Position numbers and translations under genes: made by a program | In this document: positions 7,985-16,964 of the stretch, in pieces | Position numbering within the stretch: position 1 is the first letter of the stretch | Layout of the letters: each line of letters begins with the position of its first letter | Assembly: GCF_000378405.1 (NCBI RefSeq) | Contig: NZ_KB899641.1 | Location: 10,191 to 58,079, forward strand | Direction: 5' to 3' | DNA from: Succinimonas amylolytica DSM 2873 | GTDB taxonomy: Bacteria > Pseudomonadota > Gammaproteobacteria > Enterobacterales > Succinivibrionaceae | Length of the DNA: 47,889 bases | Notes under the pieces: generated by a model | Seen by the model: only the letters and a program-made list of their open reading frames with translations | Database searches by the model: none | Told to the model about the DNA's origin: nothing

Positions 7985-8584
7985 ATGCTGTATTATCTCG
8001 GCTATCTCACCATTGATCCGGTACTGTCAAGCTCAGACAGGCAAATGTTAAAAATTCCGAATCTCTTTATGTCGAAGCTGTTTGCACAATGCACGGTGGA
8101 CTTGCGATTAAAGCCTAATAGCATATTCAGAGAACAGAAACTAGATATATCAGCACTACTTAATGCCTCGGATGATCTTTCATCTTTTGCTTGTTCCTGT
8201 ACAGAGTTTTTAAGCAGTATCTTCACCAATCAGGTTCTTTTACACATGAGTGAGATGGCACTGAATCTGGTGCTTCACGCCAAACTAGATTCCATGTTCG
8301 GTGTTTTTGTAGAAATGCAAAAGTCCCTTCGGATTGTCGGCAAAGGAGAAAAGTATGCCGATCTGGTAATAACCGTAAATGACGGAACAGAGGACGAATG
8401 TATCTACCTTATCGAGCTGAAGTACGCCGCTAAAAAAGACGCGACTGAAGCAAAGATTGTAAGTCTGAAAAAGGAGGCAACCGAACAGGTACAAACCTAC
8501 AGGACAGCCCTTGAGTTCAAGGATAAACAGGTCAAAGCCTATGCCATGGTCTTTTCCAGTTCGGAGTGCGTGTATTGCGGGTAG
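7985..8584 (+). pseudogene. PD-(D/E)XK nuclease domain, 3' remnant of an AAA-ATPase-like gene
   Basis: The 199-residue frame begins LYYLGYLTI, a sequence that in full-length AAA-ATPase-like/PD-(D/E)XK fusion proteins lies in the middle of a chain of about 500 residues. The nuclease core is present: YADLVITV supplies the Asp and YLIELKYA the E-x-K. The whole N-terminal ATPase half is missing. The remnant starts exactly where the opposite-strand glycosyltransferase loses its N-terminus, so both ends mark one rearrangement point. The gene ends at a good hairpin. Expression from the remaining ATG is possible but unsupported. Confidence 0.7.
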
Positions 8585-8588
8585 TTTA

Positions 8589-8613
8589 AGTTGTTGCAAA
8601 TTATGCAACAACT
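8589..8613 (+). terminator. Hairpin after nuclease remnant
   Basis: AGTTGTTGC (8589-8597) pairs exactly with GCAACAACT (8605-8613) across a seven-base AT loop, followed by CTTTTCT. It starts within a few bases of the stop codon at 8584, consistent with a terminator for the nuclease gene. Confidence 0.6.
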
Positions 8614-9051
8614 CTTTTCTGAAAACACAACTGGTAATCTGCTACCTCTGCTCTCTGTGCTGCTTAAGCCGTCTCGGGGCCTTCAGTCTTTTTGGACATC
8701 CTACAGGCCCCTCAGAAATTTCCCTGGACCAAAATCCATGAAGTACTGACATTTAATCTTCAGCGTGACGGTATTCATAAATTTTGAATCTATACAAAAT
8801 CCGGTTGGTACGGAGGGTTTAACACCTTGAGCTCTAGCCGCCCCCTTGTGCGGTCTGGATATCATCCACATCGAATTGACTAAAGAAAGATCCTGCTCTA
8901 TCAAGATTTCCCTTTTTATTTACTTGAAAGATGAGGAGGAGTGTCCTGTTCATAAGACAGAATATGGATGGCAGAGACACTGTCTTACGTGCTGCAGGAA
9001 CCACGGGGAGTGGGAATCTCGGCGGGACACAAAATGCCAGGCTTTCTGAAA
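8614..9051. other. Gene-poor stretch
   Basis: No convincing gene was found. A minus-strand frame through 8904-8701 contains VKPSVPTGFCIDSKFMNTV, which reads like a fragment of a larger protein, but it has no good start and its upstream part does not look coding. It may hold remnants of an accessory gene next to the element edge. Confidence 0.4.
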
Positions 9052-10902
9052 TCATGTAGCAGTCCCGGAATACTGGCTTATGAAGAGCTTCCGGTAGATG
9101 CCTTCCCGGGCCATCAGTTCCTGATGCCGCCCTTCCTCGGCAATCCGGCCATGATCCATTACGATGATCCGGTCGGCATCAAGAATAGTGGACAGCCGGT
9201 GTGCCACGATAAGACAGGTTCTCCGGCCGGTGAGAGCCCGAAGCGCCTCCTGAATATGTCTTTCGGTACGGGTGTCCAGACTGGACGTTGCCTCGTCCAG
9301 AATCAGTACCGGGGGATTGGCCACATAGGTTCTGGCTACAGAAAGAAGCTGTCTTTCGCCCTGGGAGAGCCGTGCTCCGGCATCCGTGAGCAAAGCGCCG
9401 GTACCGGAGGGAATCCGGGAAACAAGAGTCCAGGCACCGCATTCCCGGAGTCTTGTCTCCAGAACGGAATCGGAAATACCGGGAGCTCCGGCGGTAAGAT
9501 TGTTTCGAACGGTATCTGAAAACAGCACTGTATCCTGAAGCACGGTTCCGAAGGTCTTTCTGAGAGACTTTACTGAAAACTCCCGGATATCTCTGCCATC
9601 CAGGAGAATGGCGCCGGCATCAGGCTCATAAAACCGGAGCAGGAGATTTATCAGAGTTGATTTGCCGCTGCCGGTGGCTCCGGCCAGAGCCACCTTTTCC
9701 CCCGGGGCAATGCAGAGACTGAAATTCCGGAGTGCCGGGGCGCCTCCCGGATAGGAGAAGGAAACCCCGCGGAACTCGATCTCTCCCCGGATATCCCCGG
9801 GCACCGGAGCTCCGGCGGTGTTTTCCCGGGGCAGATCCATGATTTCGAATATCCGTTCCGCACCGGCCAGCGCCGTCTGAATCTGGCCGAATACCTGAGC
9901 CAGCATGTTTACCGGCCGGGAAAGCTGCCGGGCATAAACCGCAAAGGCGGCAATGGTTCCCACGGTGATAAGTCCGTGAATTGCCATTACTGCACCGGCT
10001 ATGGTCACCAGAATAAAGCTGAGATTTCCAATGGTATTCATCACGGGGCCCATGGCATTTCCGGCAGTTTCGGCCAGAATGGCGGCCCGGGTCAGGCTGT
10101 CAGAGGCTTCGTCAAAGGCAGCCCGGTTCTGGTCCTGCATATTCAGAGAGACACATGCCTGATAATTTGACAGCGACTCCTCCACAATGCCGTTAACCTT
10201 TCCCAGAAGCTCCTGACGCCTGAGAAGAAGCTTTCTGATATACCGGGCAATGATGCGGGTAACTATCATGGTAAGCAGCACCGTGCCCAGGGCGATAAGA
10301 GTCAGGGGGACGCTGTACCAGAACATCACAGCCTGTGTTCCCAGTAAAAGGAGACTCCCGGAAAAGAGCGCGGTAAGTGCCATGCTTACGGTATCGGAAA
10401 CCATGTCCGCATCGCTGGTCATCCGGCTCAGGAGATCGCCGCGGGATCTCCGGTCAGAAACCCCGGACGGGAGACTGGTCACTGCCTGAAACAGATCGTT
10501 TCTGAGTCTTTTCAGAAGCCTGGCTGAAAGTCCGGCTCCGGCAGCACCCTGAATAAGACTGAACAGCGCGGACAGCAGGTATACTGCGATGAGTGCCGTC
10601 AGAATTCCGGGAACGCTGCCGGTATCCCCCCGGGAGATGGCATCCACTGCTTCCGCTATAAAGGCCGGGGCCAGGGAGGCCAGAAGCGAGGCCAGCACTG
10701 CTGCCAGAAGCAGTGCCAGAAGCGGCCGGAGATCCGGTTTGAAGTAGCCGAGAAGCCTTTTAAGAGCGGCTTTCGGAGTTTCCGGAATTTCGGGAATCTC
10801 CTGAAATCCAGGGCCCCGGCCCATAAAGCCCCGCATTTGGGGATAGCGTCCGCTCCGCGCTACTGCTGATTCACCGGGAGATCGCCTGTTCCTTTCCGTC
10901 AT
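9052..10902 (-). CDS. ABC exporter half-transporter, subunit with catalytic Glu
   Basis: The 616-residue protein has an N-terminal six-helix exporter domain (about 55-340) and a nucleotide-binding domain (about 370-605). Walker A is GATGSGKS (408-415), Walker B is VLILDEATS with catalytic Glu537, and the signature is LSQGE (512-516) rather than LSGGQ. The start overlaps the stop of the upstream partner by four bases (ATGA), so subunits are made in coupled amounts. It forms the heterodimer with the 584-residue protein: this subunit's Walker A/B plus the partner's LSGGQ make the working site. Similar pairs (BmrCD, LmrCD, TM287/288) export drugs or lipids; the substrate here is unknown. An unusual Pro/Arg/Gly-rich cytoplasmic tail precedes helix 1. 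Confidence 0.92.
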   Translation of the reverse strand: MTERNRRSPGESAVARSGRYPQMRGFMGRGPGFQEIPEIPETPKAALKRLLGYFKPDLRPLLALLLAAVLASLLASLAPAFIAEAVDAISRGDTGSVPGILTALIAVYLLSALFSLIQGAAGAGLSARLLKRLRNDLFQAVTSLPSGVSDRRSRGDLLSRMTSDADMVSDTVSMALTALFSGSLLLLGTQAVMFWYSVPLTLIALGTVLLTMIVTRIIARYIRKLLLRRQELLGKVNGIVEESLSNYQACVSLNMQDQNRAAFDEASDSLTRAAILAETAGNAMGPVMNTIGNLSFILVTIAGAVMAIHGLITVGTIAAFAVYARQLSRPVNMLAQVFGQIQTALAGAERIFEIMDLPRENTAGAPVPGDIRGEIEFRGVSFSYPGGAPALRNFSLCIAPGEKVALAGATGSGKSTLINLLLRFYEPDAGAILLDGRDIREFSVKSLRKTFGTVLQDTVLFSDTVRNNLTAGAPGISDSVLETRLRECGAWTLVSRIPSGTGALLTDAGARLSQGERQLLSVARTYVANPPVLILDEATSSLDTRTERHIQEALRALTGRRTCLIVAHRLSTILDADRIIVMDHGRIAEEGRHQELMAREGIYRKLFISQYSGTAT

Positions 10903-12653
10903 ATCTGTTCTCCCTGCCCGGTACTGTCACCGGATAGTCCGCCGTTCTGGGTTCTGAAAAGCTCCTGATAGACTGGACAGGTTCCGAGAAGTTCCTCATG
11001 AGTTCCCGTCCCGGCTATTCTGCCGGCGTCGAGTACCAGAATTCTGTCGGCATTCCGGAGGGTGGAAATCCTCTGGGATACAATAATCACGGTATTTCCG
11101 GAATATTCCCGCCGGATGCTGTTCAGGACGGCGGCCTCGGTTCTGAAATCAAGAGCGCTGAGAGCGTCATCCAGAATGATAATTTCATGGCTCTGACAGA
11201 ACACCCGGGCCAGCTGAATCCGCTGCTTCTGCCCTCCGGAAAGACCTGTGCCGCCGGCACCCGGCACGGTGTCATAGGCCTCCGGCTTTTCTGAAATGAA
11301 ATCAGAGGCTGCAGCATTTGCGGCAGCCCGGAGAACCTCCTCCTCTGTGGCAGCGGGATTCCCGGCCCTGATATTGTCCCGGAGAGTTTTCGTGAATACC
11401 GGAGTTTTCTGGAAAGCCACCCCGACCCGGGCACGGAGTTCCCGGATCTGCCAGTCCCGGACATCAGTGCCATCTACTGCCACTGTACCTGACGTGGTAT
11501 CGTAAAACCGGGGGATCAGCTGCAGAAGTGCACTTTTTCCGGAACCGGTAGAACCGGTAATTCCGATGGTTTCTCCGGCATGAATATCAAGGGTGATGCC
11601 GGAAAGCGCGTCCTCCTTCTGCCCGGGATAGCGGAAGGATACATCCCGGAAAGAGACTGTCCCGCTTTCAGGGCCTCCGGCTGCAGTGCCGTCCCGGAGT
11701 GCCGGTTCCGTATTAAGCACCTCAGAAACCCGGTCCCATGACGCCAGGCCCCGGGTTACATTCTGAAAAATCAGTGCCAGCATAAGAAGACCGTTCAGGA
11801 TCTGGGAAAGATAGGTTACGCCAGCCATGACAGTCCCGGGAGCCGCGAGCCCGTCTGCCGCCTGAACAGCCCCAATCCAGATAAGCCCCACTATCGCCAG
11901 ATTCAGAATGATGTTCATTAATGGATGCATAAAGGACAGCAGTATCAGAGAGCGGTAGCGCGACCGGGCCAGATCGGAATTTACCAGAGAAAACCGCCGG
12001 TTTTCGTAATTTTCCCGGGCAAACGCCTTGATGGTAGTGAGTCCGATTAGTCCTTCGCGGGCGGTCTGATTTACGAGATCCGTCCTATGCTGGAGTTCCT
12101 CAAAAAGCGGCCGGGACTTCCGGAGAATATAGGCAGTCTCGATAATGATGAGCGGCAGCGCGAACAGGAGAGTCATGCCGAAATCCGGAGAGAGTGCCAG
12201 AAGCGCCGCGCTTCCGGCTACAAGAAACATGAGGGCCCGGACAGCTCCCCGAATCAGCTGCGCTGTCATGTTCTGGATGCCGACGATGTCCGACGTGGTG
12301 CGGGTGATCAGGGATCCTGCAGAAAAACGGTCATAATCCGGAAAGGAAAAGCCTGCAATTCTGGCAAAAAGCGCCTTTCTGATCAGATTGCCGCCCCGCA
12401 TGCTGAAGAGGTTGGCAAATACGGCACTGAGAAGACCGGCCAGAAGGCCTCCCAGCATTACACCAGTCATGAGAAGCCCTGCGGATATCACCTGGCTTAT
12501 ATCGGGTGGAAGATGCTCCGGACCTCCCAGAATGGCATTGTCCACGATCCCGGCCATAATTCCGGGAAGAGTAAGATCGGCCGAGACCTCCAGAATCATA
12601 AAGATCACCGAGAGGAGAGAGCAGCGCCAGTATTTCAGAAAAAAGGAGGTCAT
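10899..12653 (-). CDS. ABC exporter half-transporter, degenerate-site subunit
   Basis: The 584-residue protein has a six-helix domain (about 10-300) and a nucleotide-binding domain (about 330-570). Walker A is GSTGSGKS (367-374), the signature is canonical LSGGQ (471-475), and Walker B is IIILDDALS, with Asp496 where the catalytic Glu belongs. With the partner's LSQGE signature this makes one non-hydrolysing site, the standard asymmetry of heterodimeric exporters. It is the first gene of a two-gene operon. Upstream lies a 7-1-7 AT palindrome (12899-12913) between it and the divergent secreted-protein gene. Confidence 0.92.
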   Translation of the reverse strand: MTSFFLKYWRCSLLSVIFMILEVSADLTLPGIMAGIVDNAILGGPEHLPPDISQVISAGLLMTGVMLGGLLAGLLSAVFANLFSMRGGNLIRKALFARIAGFSFPDYDRFSAGSLITRTTSDIVGIQNMTAQLIRGAVRALMFLVAGSAALLALSPDFGMTLLFALPLIIIETAYILRKSRPLFEELQHRTDLVNQTAREGLIGLTTIKAFARENYENRRFSLVNSDLARSRYRSLILLSFMHPLMNIILNLAIVGLIWIGAVQAADGLAAPGTVMAGVTYLSQILNGLLMLALIFQNVTRGLASWDRVSEVLNTEPALRDGTAAGGPESGTVSFRDVSFRYPGQKEDALSGITLDIHAGETIGITGSTGSGKSALLQLIPRFYDTTSGTVAVDGTDVRDWQIRELRARVGVAFQKTPVFTKTLRDNIRAGNPAATEEEVLRAAANAAASDFISEKPEAYDTVPGAGGTGLSGGQKQRIQLARVFCQSHEIIILDDALSALDFRTEAAVLNSIRREYSGNTVIIVSQRISTLRNADRILVLDAGRIAGTGTHEELLGTCPVYQELFRTQNGGLSGDSTGQGEQI

Positions 12654-12898
12654 GATTCACCGTTAGCGGCAGTGCCGGATCGGCTGCGAACCGAACGGCG
12701 GTGGCAAGGTATCCCGGCCGGCAGTATTATTCCGGTCAGAGCCGCCCTATTCTACTCCAGACTGGAATCCCGCTCCATACCAGAAAAAATTCTTCCTTTC
12801 TCTGAAAGCGTAACCATTCCCGCAATGTCAGGAAGAAAACGTTTTCTGAAAAAGTACCGCAGTTTAACCGGCGGCACTGCGGGGAGGAAATTTTTAAA

Positions 12899-12913
12899 AT
12901 ATTATGATAATAT
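12899..12913. promoter_or_regulatory. AT palindrome between divergent genes
   Basis: ATATTAT (12899-12905), one central G, and ATAATAT (12907-12913) form a perfect dyad. It sits in the AT-rich gap between the ABC exporter (start 12653) and the secreted protein (start 13016), a good place for an operator or for overlapping -10 elements. The regulator is unknown. Confidence 0.4.
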
Positions 12914-13015
12914 GCGGCAAATTTGTTTATTTTAGACTTCTTATTCCGGGATCCGCCCGTTCATGGAGCCCTTTCCCGGAAGCCAGTTTCTGAAAATATC
13001 TAGCAGGCATTGACT

Positions 13016-14185
13016 ATGAACATGAACCTGATTAAAAGTTCCGCCCTGACGAAGGCAGCGCTGATCCTGCCCTTTTTCGCCATAAGCACGGCATTTGCCT
13101 CTCCGGCAGGGACCCGGGCCAGTGTTGCCATGGATACTCTGGCGGCACAGTGGGAACATGTTTCTGTAGCTACCGGCATTACCAAGGAGAAAGCCACTAT
13201 TCATGAGCTTCTTTCCGCCTTTCACCGGCATTGGCCCACCGGGGTGTTTGGAAAGCTGATCCAGGATGAAAAGGGAGTAATGGATATCAAAAACGGCTAT
13301 GCCGAGGTGCAGTTCCATAATCCTGAAACCGACAGCGTCGAGGTCGGAGTTGCCACCATCTGGCGCCGTAAAAACGGACATACCCTGCTGGGCATCACCA
13401 TTGACCGGAACATTTCCGATTTCGGCACCTCTCAGATTGTAATGTTTTATGACTACAATCCTGCCACCGGAAACCTGGTTCCCGAAAAGAGCTACGCTGG
13501 GTGTCAGATTCCAGAATCCCACAAAGCGCTCCGGCCGGTAATCGAGCTGCCGCGGCAGGGAAAGAATATCGAGGTTACGGAATTCAATCCGGAAATAAGC
13601 ATCAGCCTCCGCCACACCTGTACCTTTAACGGCATGAACCACAAGTATGCCAGCACGGTTATCGAAACCGATGCGGACTTTATCGGTCTTCTGCCTCCTC
13701 AGGCCCAGGAATACGATGTGGATCTTACTCCCAGCTACTACACCTTTTATGACATTGACCGGGATGGCTATCCGGAACTCTGGCTTACGGATCTTACCGG
13801 AGACTACCAGCAGATGTATTCGGTGAAGGAGAAAACCCAGCTTCTGGGATGGAGCGACTACAAAACACACTTCCGGTTCTTCCCGGGTGTTCTGGCCAAT
13901 TCCGGGGGCTGCGGTACCATGTGCTTCATCACGGTATACACCACCATCAGAGACAGCCGGCCCGTGGACTACCTTAACGAAATTACCTCCGGGGATTTTG
14001 AAGGAAATCAGGTTGTTACCTATACCGTGGGCAATCTGGACGAGGGCTCCGAAAACACCACCGAGATTCCGGTGCGGGAAGGCGCAGAAAAGGTGCGCAC
14101 CTTCGGACTCCCCTATGAGGATGATCTTCCGGAATGGCATCGGGTCAGAAAGGTTCTCGTTCGCGGGGATCGTTTCCAGCGCTAG
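13016..14185 (+). CDS. Secreted protein of unknown function
   Basis: The protein of about 389 residues has a clear signal peptide (basic N-terminus, hydrophobic ALILPFFAISTAFA, cleavage before SPAG). The mature part is predicted mostly beta, with a C-terminal FYDIDRDGYPELWLTDL segment that resembles calcium-binding or repeat-type Asp-rich loops (DIDRDGYPE), as in VCBS/FG-GAP-like proteins. A GG-CGTMCF segment holds two Cys near residues 300-305. The ATG at 13016 is preferred over a TTG two codons earlier because AGCAGG lies upstream. An open frame on the opposite strand is a shadow: it has no signal and poor composition. Likely periplasmic; no enzyme class can be assigned. Confidence 0.8.
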   Translation: MNMNLIKSSALTKAALILPFFAISTAFASPAGTRASVAMDTLAAQWEHVSVATGITKEKATIHELLSAFHRHWPTGVFGKLIQDEKGVMDIKNGYAEVQFHNPETDSVEVGVATIWRRKNGHTLLGITIDRNISDFGTSQIVMFYDYNPATGNLVPEKSYAGCQIPESHKALRPVIELPRQGKNIEVTEFNPEISISLRHTCTFNGMNHKYASTVIETDADFIGLLPPQAQEYDVDLTPSYYTFYDIDRDGYPELWLTDLTGDYQQMYSVKEKTQLLGWSDYKTHFRFFPGVLANSGGCGTMCFITVYTTIRDSRPVDYLNEITSGDFEGNQVVTYTVGNLDEGSENTTEIPVREGAEKVRTFGLPYEDDLPEWHRVRKVLVRGDRFQR

Positions 14186-14197
14186 TCCGGGCGCAAG

Positions 14198-14223
14198 GCT
14201 CCGGCATGTCCGGAGCTTTTTTT
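14198..14223 (+). terminator. Rho-independent terminator after secreted-protein gene
   Basis: GCTCCGG (14198-14204) pairs with CCGGAGC (14210-14216) across a five-base loop, followed by seven T. It lies 12 bases after the stop codon. Confidence 0.9.
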
Positions 14224-14406
14224 GTCACGGATATGACCTCCGGCCTCATGCAGAAAGCTGCGGACGAACGGGGAGATAAACCGGAAGCGGTACCTTAACA
14301 GTCTCACATATCAGGGGCCGCTAATCCGGGAAGAGAGTTTCCTGCCAGGGACTGTTTTCAGGATTATGGCCGGGAAGAAGGAGCAGCCACGGGAAACAAC
14401 AGACAT

Positions 14407-14435
14407 GAAAAACCGCCTTCCGGAACAGAAGGCGG
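14407..14435 (-). terminator. Rho-independent terminator, minus strand
   Basis: CCGCCTTC (14413-14420) pairs with GAAGGCGG (14428-14435). Read on the minus strand the hairpin is followed by five T. It lies downstream of the coiled-coil/HTH gene that ends at 14512. Confidence 0.8.
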
Positions 14436-14511
14436 CGAATTCGGAGCTGTCCGCCGGCGAGGAAACCGGAAGCAGCCGGTGTTATTCCGGGCCCCACCCG
14501 GAGAAAATTTC

Positions 14512-14964
14512 CTAATTGAAGAACAGGGTCAGGAATTCCTGGTCGGTAAGGGAGAGAATTCTTCTGACAATGTTCATCTCCTTCATGGTAAAGGTGTGGG
14601 TTTCCACTTTTTTGTAGAAGGTACGGGGCGCAATGTCCAGCTCCTTGATAAAATCCTGAATGGTCCAGCCCTGCTTCTGAATAATCTCATTAAGCTGACG
14701 GAGCTCTACGGCCTCATCCAGATCGTTTACGATAGGAGTAATCTTCTCATTCCGCTTGTCAATAATCTCATTAAAGCTCTGGAATATTTCGGAATTGTCC
14801 TGTTCTACCTTTTCCGGAAGTCTTCTTAATTCGGAATTTAGCTTTTCCAGCCGGGAAATGAGGAAAAGAATATCATTGGAAACCCGTCTGAACTCGTCTT
14901 TAAGCTCCTTGTGCTTGGTTTCAAATTCCTTAAAATAGTTCACCGACTTCAAATCGTCATTCAT
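14512..14964 (-). CDS. Coiled-coil protein with C-terminal HTH-like domain
   Basis: The 150-residue acidic protein has a helical, heptad-patterned first two thirds (LFLISRLEKLNSELRRL). Near residue 95 it changes to LNEIIQKQGWTIQDFIKEL-IAPRTFYKKV, the pattern of a Cro/XRE-like helix-turn-helix (the 'T--DF-----A--TFYK' recognition turn). It is probably a small DNA-binding regulator that dimerises through its coiled coil. AAGGG lies upstream of the ATG at 14964, and a strong terminator lies about 75 bases past the stop. It stands alone between two secreted-protein genes; its targets are unknown. Confidence 0.7.
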   Translation of the reverse strand: MNDDLKSVNYFKEFETKHKELKDEFRRVSNDILFLISRLEKLNSELRRLPEKVEQDNSEIFQSFNEIIDKRNEKITPIVNDLDEAVELRQLNEIIQKQGWTIQDFIKELDIAPRTFYKKVETHTFTMKEMNIVRRILSLTDQEFLTLFFN

Positions 14965-15439
14965 GCGGTACTACCCTTAATCTATGCCCGTAAAAATCAA
15001 CAGCACCGGCGGGATGGAATTTCCGCCTGCAACGTGGCCGTATTTTAACGTAAAACTGGCAGAAATAAAATAAAAGTGCAAAAAAATACTGTGCAGAATG
15101 TTGCAAACCGTTACAGATTGTTACATCCGAGATTTTAGGCTATCCCGGAAAATCTTTGACGAGCATGTTGCCAGGCCTTATATCATAAGACCTTACTGCA
15201 GATCGTTTCCAAAAGCTTTAAAAAAACTTCACGCCGGGAGCTTCAATCAGCAGAATTGGAAATCTTGACAACAGTCTGCTGTTTTACGACAATCAGTCCT
15301 GTCCTTCACGCTCCCTGTGGTTTATTTCGCAATCCGGGATCGCCGATCCCCTGATTATGCGTGGAGAAGAAGGAAGATCCCCTTCCGCACCGCGGATGAA
15401 ATCTTCCGTTCAGTATGCAAGACTTTGGAGATACTAATT
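14965..15439. other. Intergenic region with probable promoters
   Basis: This 475-base gap lies between divergent genes. It contains two GTTACA copies spaced 11 bases apart near 15111 (GTTACAgattGTTACA) in an AT-rich tract, a possible regulator site. A GC-richer stretch (15300-15420) is open in frame with the next gene, but the signal peptide shows that translation starts later. No RNA gene is seen. Confidence 0.4.
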
Positions 15440-15763
15440 ATGAAGCTCGCTTTTATTGCCGGTTCCGTTCTTCTCTTGGCAGCAGGCTCAGCCAGTGCCA
15501 ACTTTGACCTCGTTAACAATACCTCCTCCGTTATTAATGCCGTCTATCTCAGTGACAGCGAAACTGATGACTGGGAAGAAAACATGATTGAAGGCCAGGT
15601 AATCAATCCCGGCGAAACCATGGAAATGCAGGTTGAGGTTAAGTACGACAAGTTCGACCTCCGGGTAGAATCCACAGAAGGCGGTCATGAAGACTATTTT
15701 GAGTTCCCGGGCAATGTATCCACCATTCAGCTGAACGGTGCCGGGAAGTCTCAGTACAAGTAA
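15440..15763 (+). CDS. Small secreted protein
   Basis: The protein has 107 residues if started at ATG 15440, chosen because an ideal signal peptide follows at once (KLAFIAGSVLLLAAGSASA, cleavage before NFDLVNN). GGAG lies nine bases upstream. The mature part of about 87 residues is acidic and beta-rich (FDLVNNTSSVINAVYLS, then INPGETMEMQVEV and YDKFDLRVES), resembling single-domain beta-sandwich periplasmic proteins that start with an 'F-L-N-T' strand. Function unknown. A strong terminator follows at 15790. Confidence 0.8.
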   Translation: MKLAFIAGSVLLLAAGSASANFDLVNNTSSVINAVYLSDSETDDWEENMIEGQVINPGETMEMQVEVKYDKFDLRVESTEGGHEDYFEFPGNVSTIQLNGAGKSQYK

Positions 15764-15789
15764 TCACAAAGAATTACGTACGGAAACAC

Positions 15790-15813
15790 GGGGAGCCTGA
15801 GGCTCCCCTTTTT
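15790..15813 (+). terminator. Rho-independent terminator
   Basis: GGGGAGCC (15790-15797), a TGA loop and GGCTCCCC (15801-15808) are followed by five T. It closes the small secreted-protein gene. Confidence 0.9.
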
Positions 15814-15893
15814 AGTGCCCTGATTTCCGGCGGCTGTGAAAAAAAGCGGGGACAAGGTCTGGTTCGCCCCGGCGGTATTTGAAGCTTTTTCCG

Positions 15894-16574
15894 TCAGCTA
15901 CCCGGGTTTTCCTGACGCCGTGAAAGGAGCTTCTTTAACTCCTTGATATTATCCCTGACCTCCTTAAGCTCCTTCCCGGCCTCCCGGACTCTGCTTTCTT
16001 CAAGCTCAAGAAGCTTACAGGCCAGAATCTTCCGCTGTTCTGCCTGCGCTGCTCTTCTCTCGGCAAGGGTGTGCCAGGCTGTTTCATAGCTGGCCAGAGC
16101 CGGCATCTCCTCGCCGTCAGCCTTCTCGAAAAGGCTGCTGGCAGTATTAAGGAGCTCTTCAAATGCGGCGATTTCGGCGCAAAGCCCGTTCTCAAGATCA
16201 TAAGCCTCATCTGCCTTAGCCTGGGCCTGCTGCCAGGATTCGGCGGCGGCGGCCAGGGAACTTCTTTCGTTCTCCTCAGAAATTTTGCGGGTGCGAATTT
16301 CCGCCTCTACATATTCCCGTACCTTCCTGGGGTTTTTGAAGAACTCCTTTTCGCATTCCAGCAGGTTCCATACTGCCGCTCTGTCACACAGCTCTGCAAA
16401 CTCCCGGGATTCCTGGGTGGTTTTCGAGGACATATATTTCATGATGCATTCGAAATCCGAGGCCTGAGTTTTCCAGTAGGAAGCGGCACTCTCCTCCCGG
16501 GAGGGAGCTGCAGTGCCGGCCGGGGTATCATTTTGCGGGGTAGTGCTGTTTTTGCTGTTGTCTGATACTTTCAT
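15894..16574 (-). CDS. Coiled-coil protein of unknown function
   Basis: The protein of about 226 residues has a Ser/Thr/Pro-rich disordered N-terminus and then long charged helices with heptads (residues about 85-225; Ala/Glu/Lys-rich, LEESRVREAGKELKEVRDN). It is cytoplasmic: no signal and no membrane segment. ATG 16574 is preferred over an in-frame GTG three codons upstream because AGGTG then sits at normal spacing. I do not recognise a family; a scaffolding or DNA-associated role would be a guess. Confidence 0.65.
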   Translation of the reverse strand: MKVSDNSKNSTTPQNDTPAGTAAPSREESAASYWKTQASDFECIMKYMSSKTTQESREFAELCDRAAVWNLLECEKEFFKNPRKVREYVEAEIRTRKISEENERSSLAAAAESWQQAQAKADEAYDLENGLCAEIAAFEELLNTASSLFEKADGEEMPALASYETAWHTLAERRAAQAEQRKILACKLLELEESRVREAGKELKEVRDNIKELKKLLSRRQENPGS

Positions 16575-16776
16575 GCTAATCACCTGTAAACTTTCATAAT
16601 TGAGATATCCGGGAACTCCGGAGCACTTCCGGGCTTTATCATTCCGTCCGGATAATTGTACCGCTGCGGCTTAAAGAAGCCTAACCTTTTATTTCGGTAC
16701 CGGAAAACGGGTCCCCGGATTCCCTTATGAAAAACGGAATAGTATGGTGTATCTCTAAATGGCGGCCAGGTATGCC

Positions 16777-16830
16777 GTATTGACAGCAGGGAGTAAAAGC
16801 GGGGGTGATTTTACTCCCTGCTGTCAATAC
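16777..16830. repeat. Perfect 22-bp inverted repeat (hairpin)
   Basis: The arms 16777-16798 and 16809-16830 are exact reverse complements over 22 bases, with a ten-base G-rich loop. Each arm contains TGACAGCAGGGAG or its complement. There is no T run, so it is not an ordinary terminator. It sits in the 390-base gap between two minus-strand genes. Candidates are a small RNA, a protein-bound cruciform, a palindromic repeat unit or the remnant of a small inverted-repeat element. Confidence 0.9.
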
Positions 16831-16898
16831 CGCTGGAATGGAGACAGGATTCCGGAGGATGCTGAAATATGCCCCGGGGCGGCGGAAATCTGCCATTA

Positions 16899-16924
16899 AA
16901 AAAAAGCCCCGGACACAGGGCTTT
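16899..16924 (-). terminator. Rho-independent terminator, minus strand
   Basis: AAAGCCC (16903-16909) pairs with GGGCTTT (16918-16924). On the minus strand a run of T (complement of 16905-16897) follows. It ends transcription of the acidic protein gene that stops at 16965. Confidence 0.85.
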
Positions 16925-16964
16925 CTCTGAATGTGATCTCAGGAACGGGGAGCTCCTTCTGAGA

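Noticed and set aside
8701-8904. Small minus-strand frame near the element edge
   Set aside because: No ribosome site and only the 3' part looks protein-like; mentioned as a possible relic only.
12899-12913. Fur box
   Set aside because: The dyad ATATTAT-G-ATAATAT lacks the GATAATGATAATCATTATC pattern; it is kept only as a generic palindrome.
12941-14140. Long open frame opposite the secreted-protein gene
   Set aside because: The plus-strand frame has a clear signal peptide, a ribosome site and a terminator; the minus-strand frame has none and is a shadow.
15317-15439. N-terminal extension of the small secreted protein
   Set aside because: The signal peptide begins at ATG 15440; the extension is unlike any export signal and lies in the leader.
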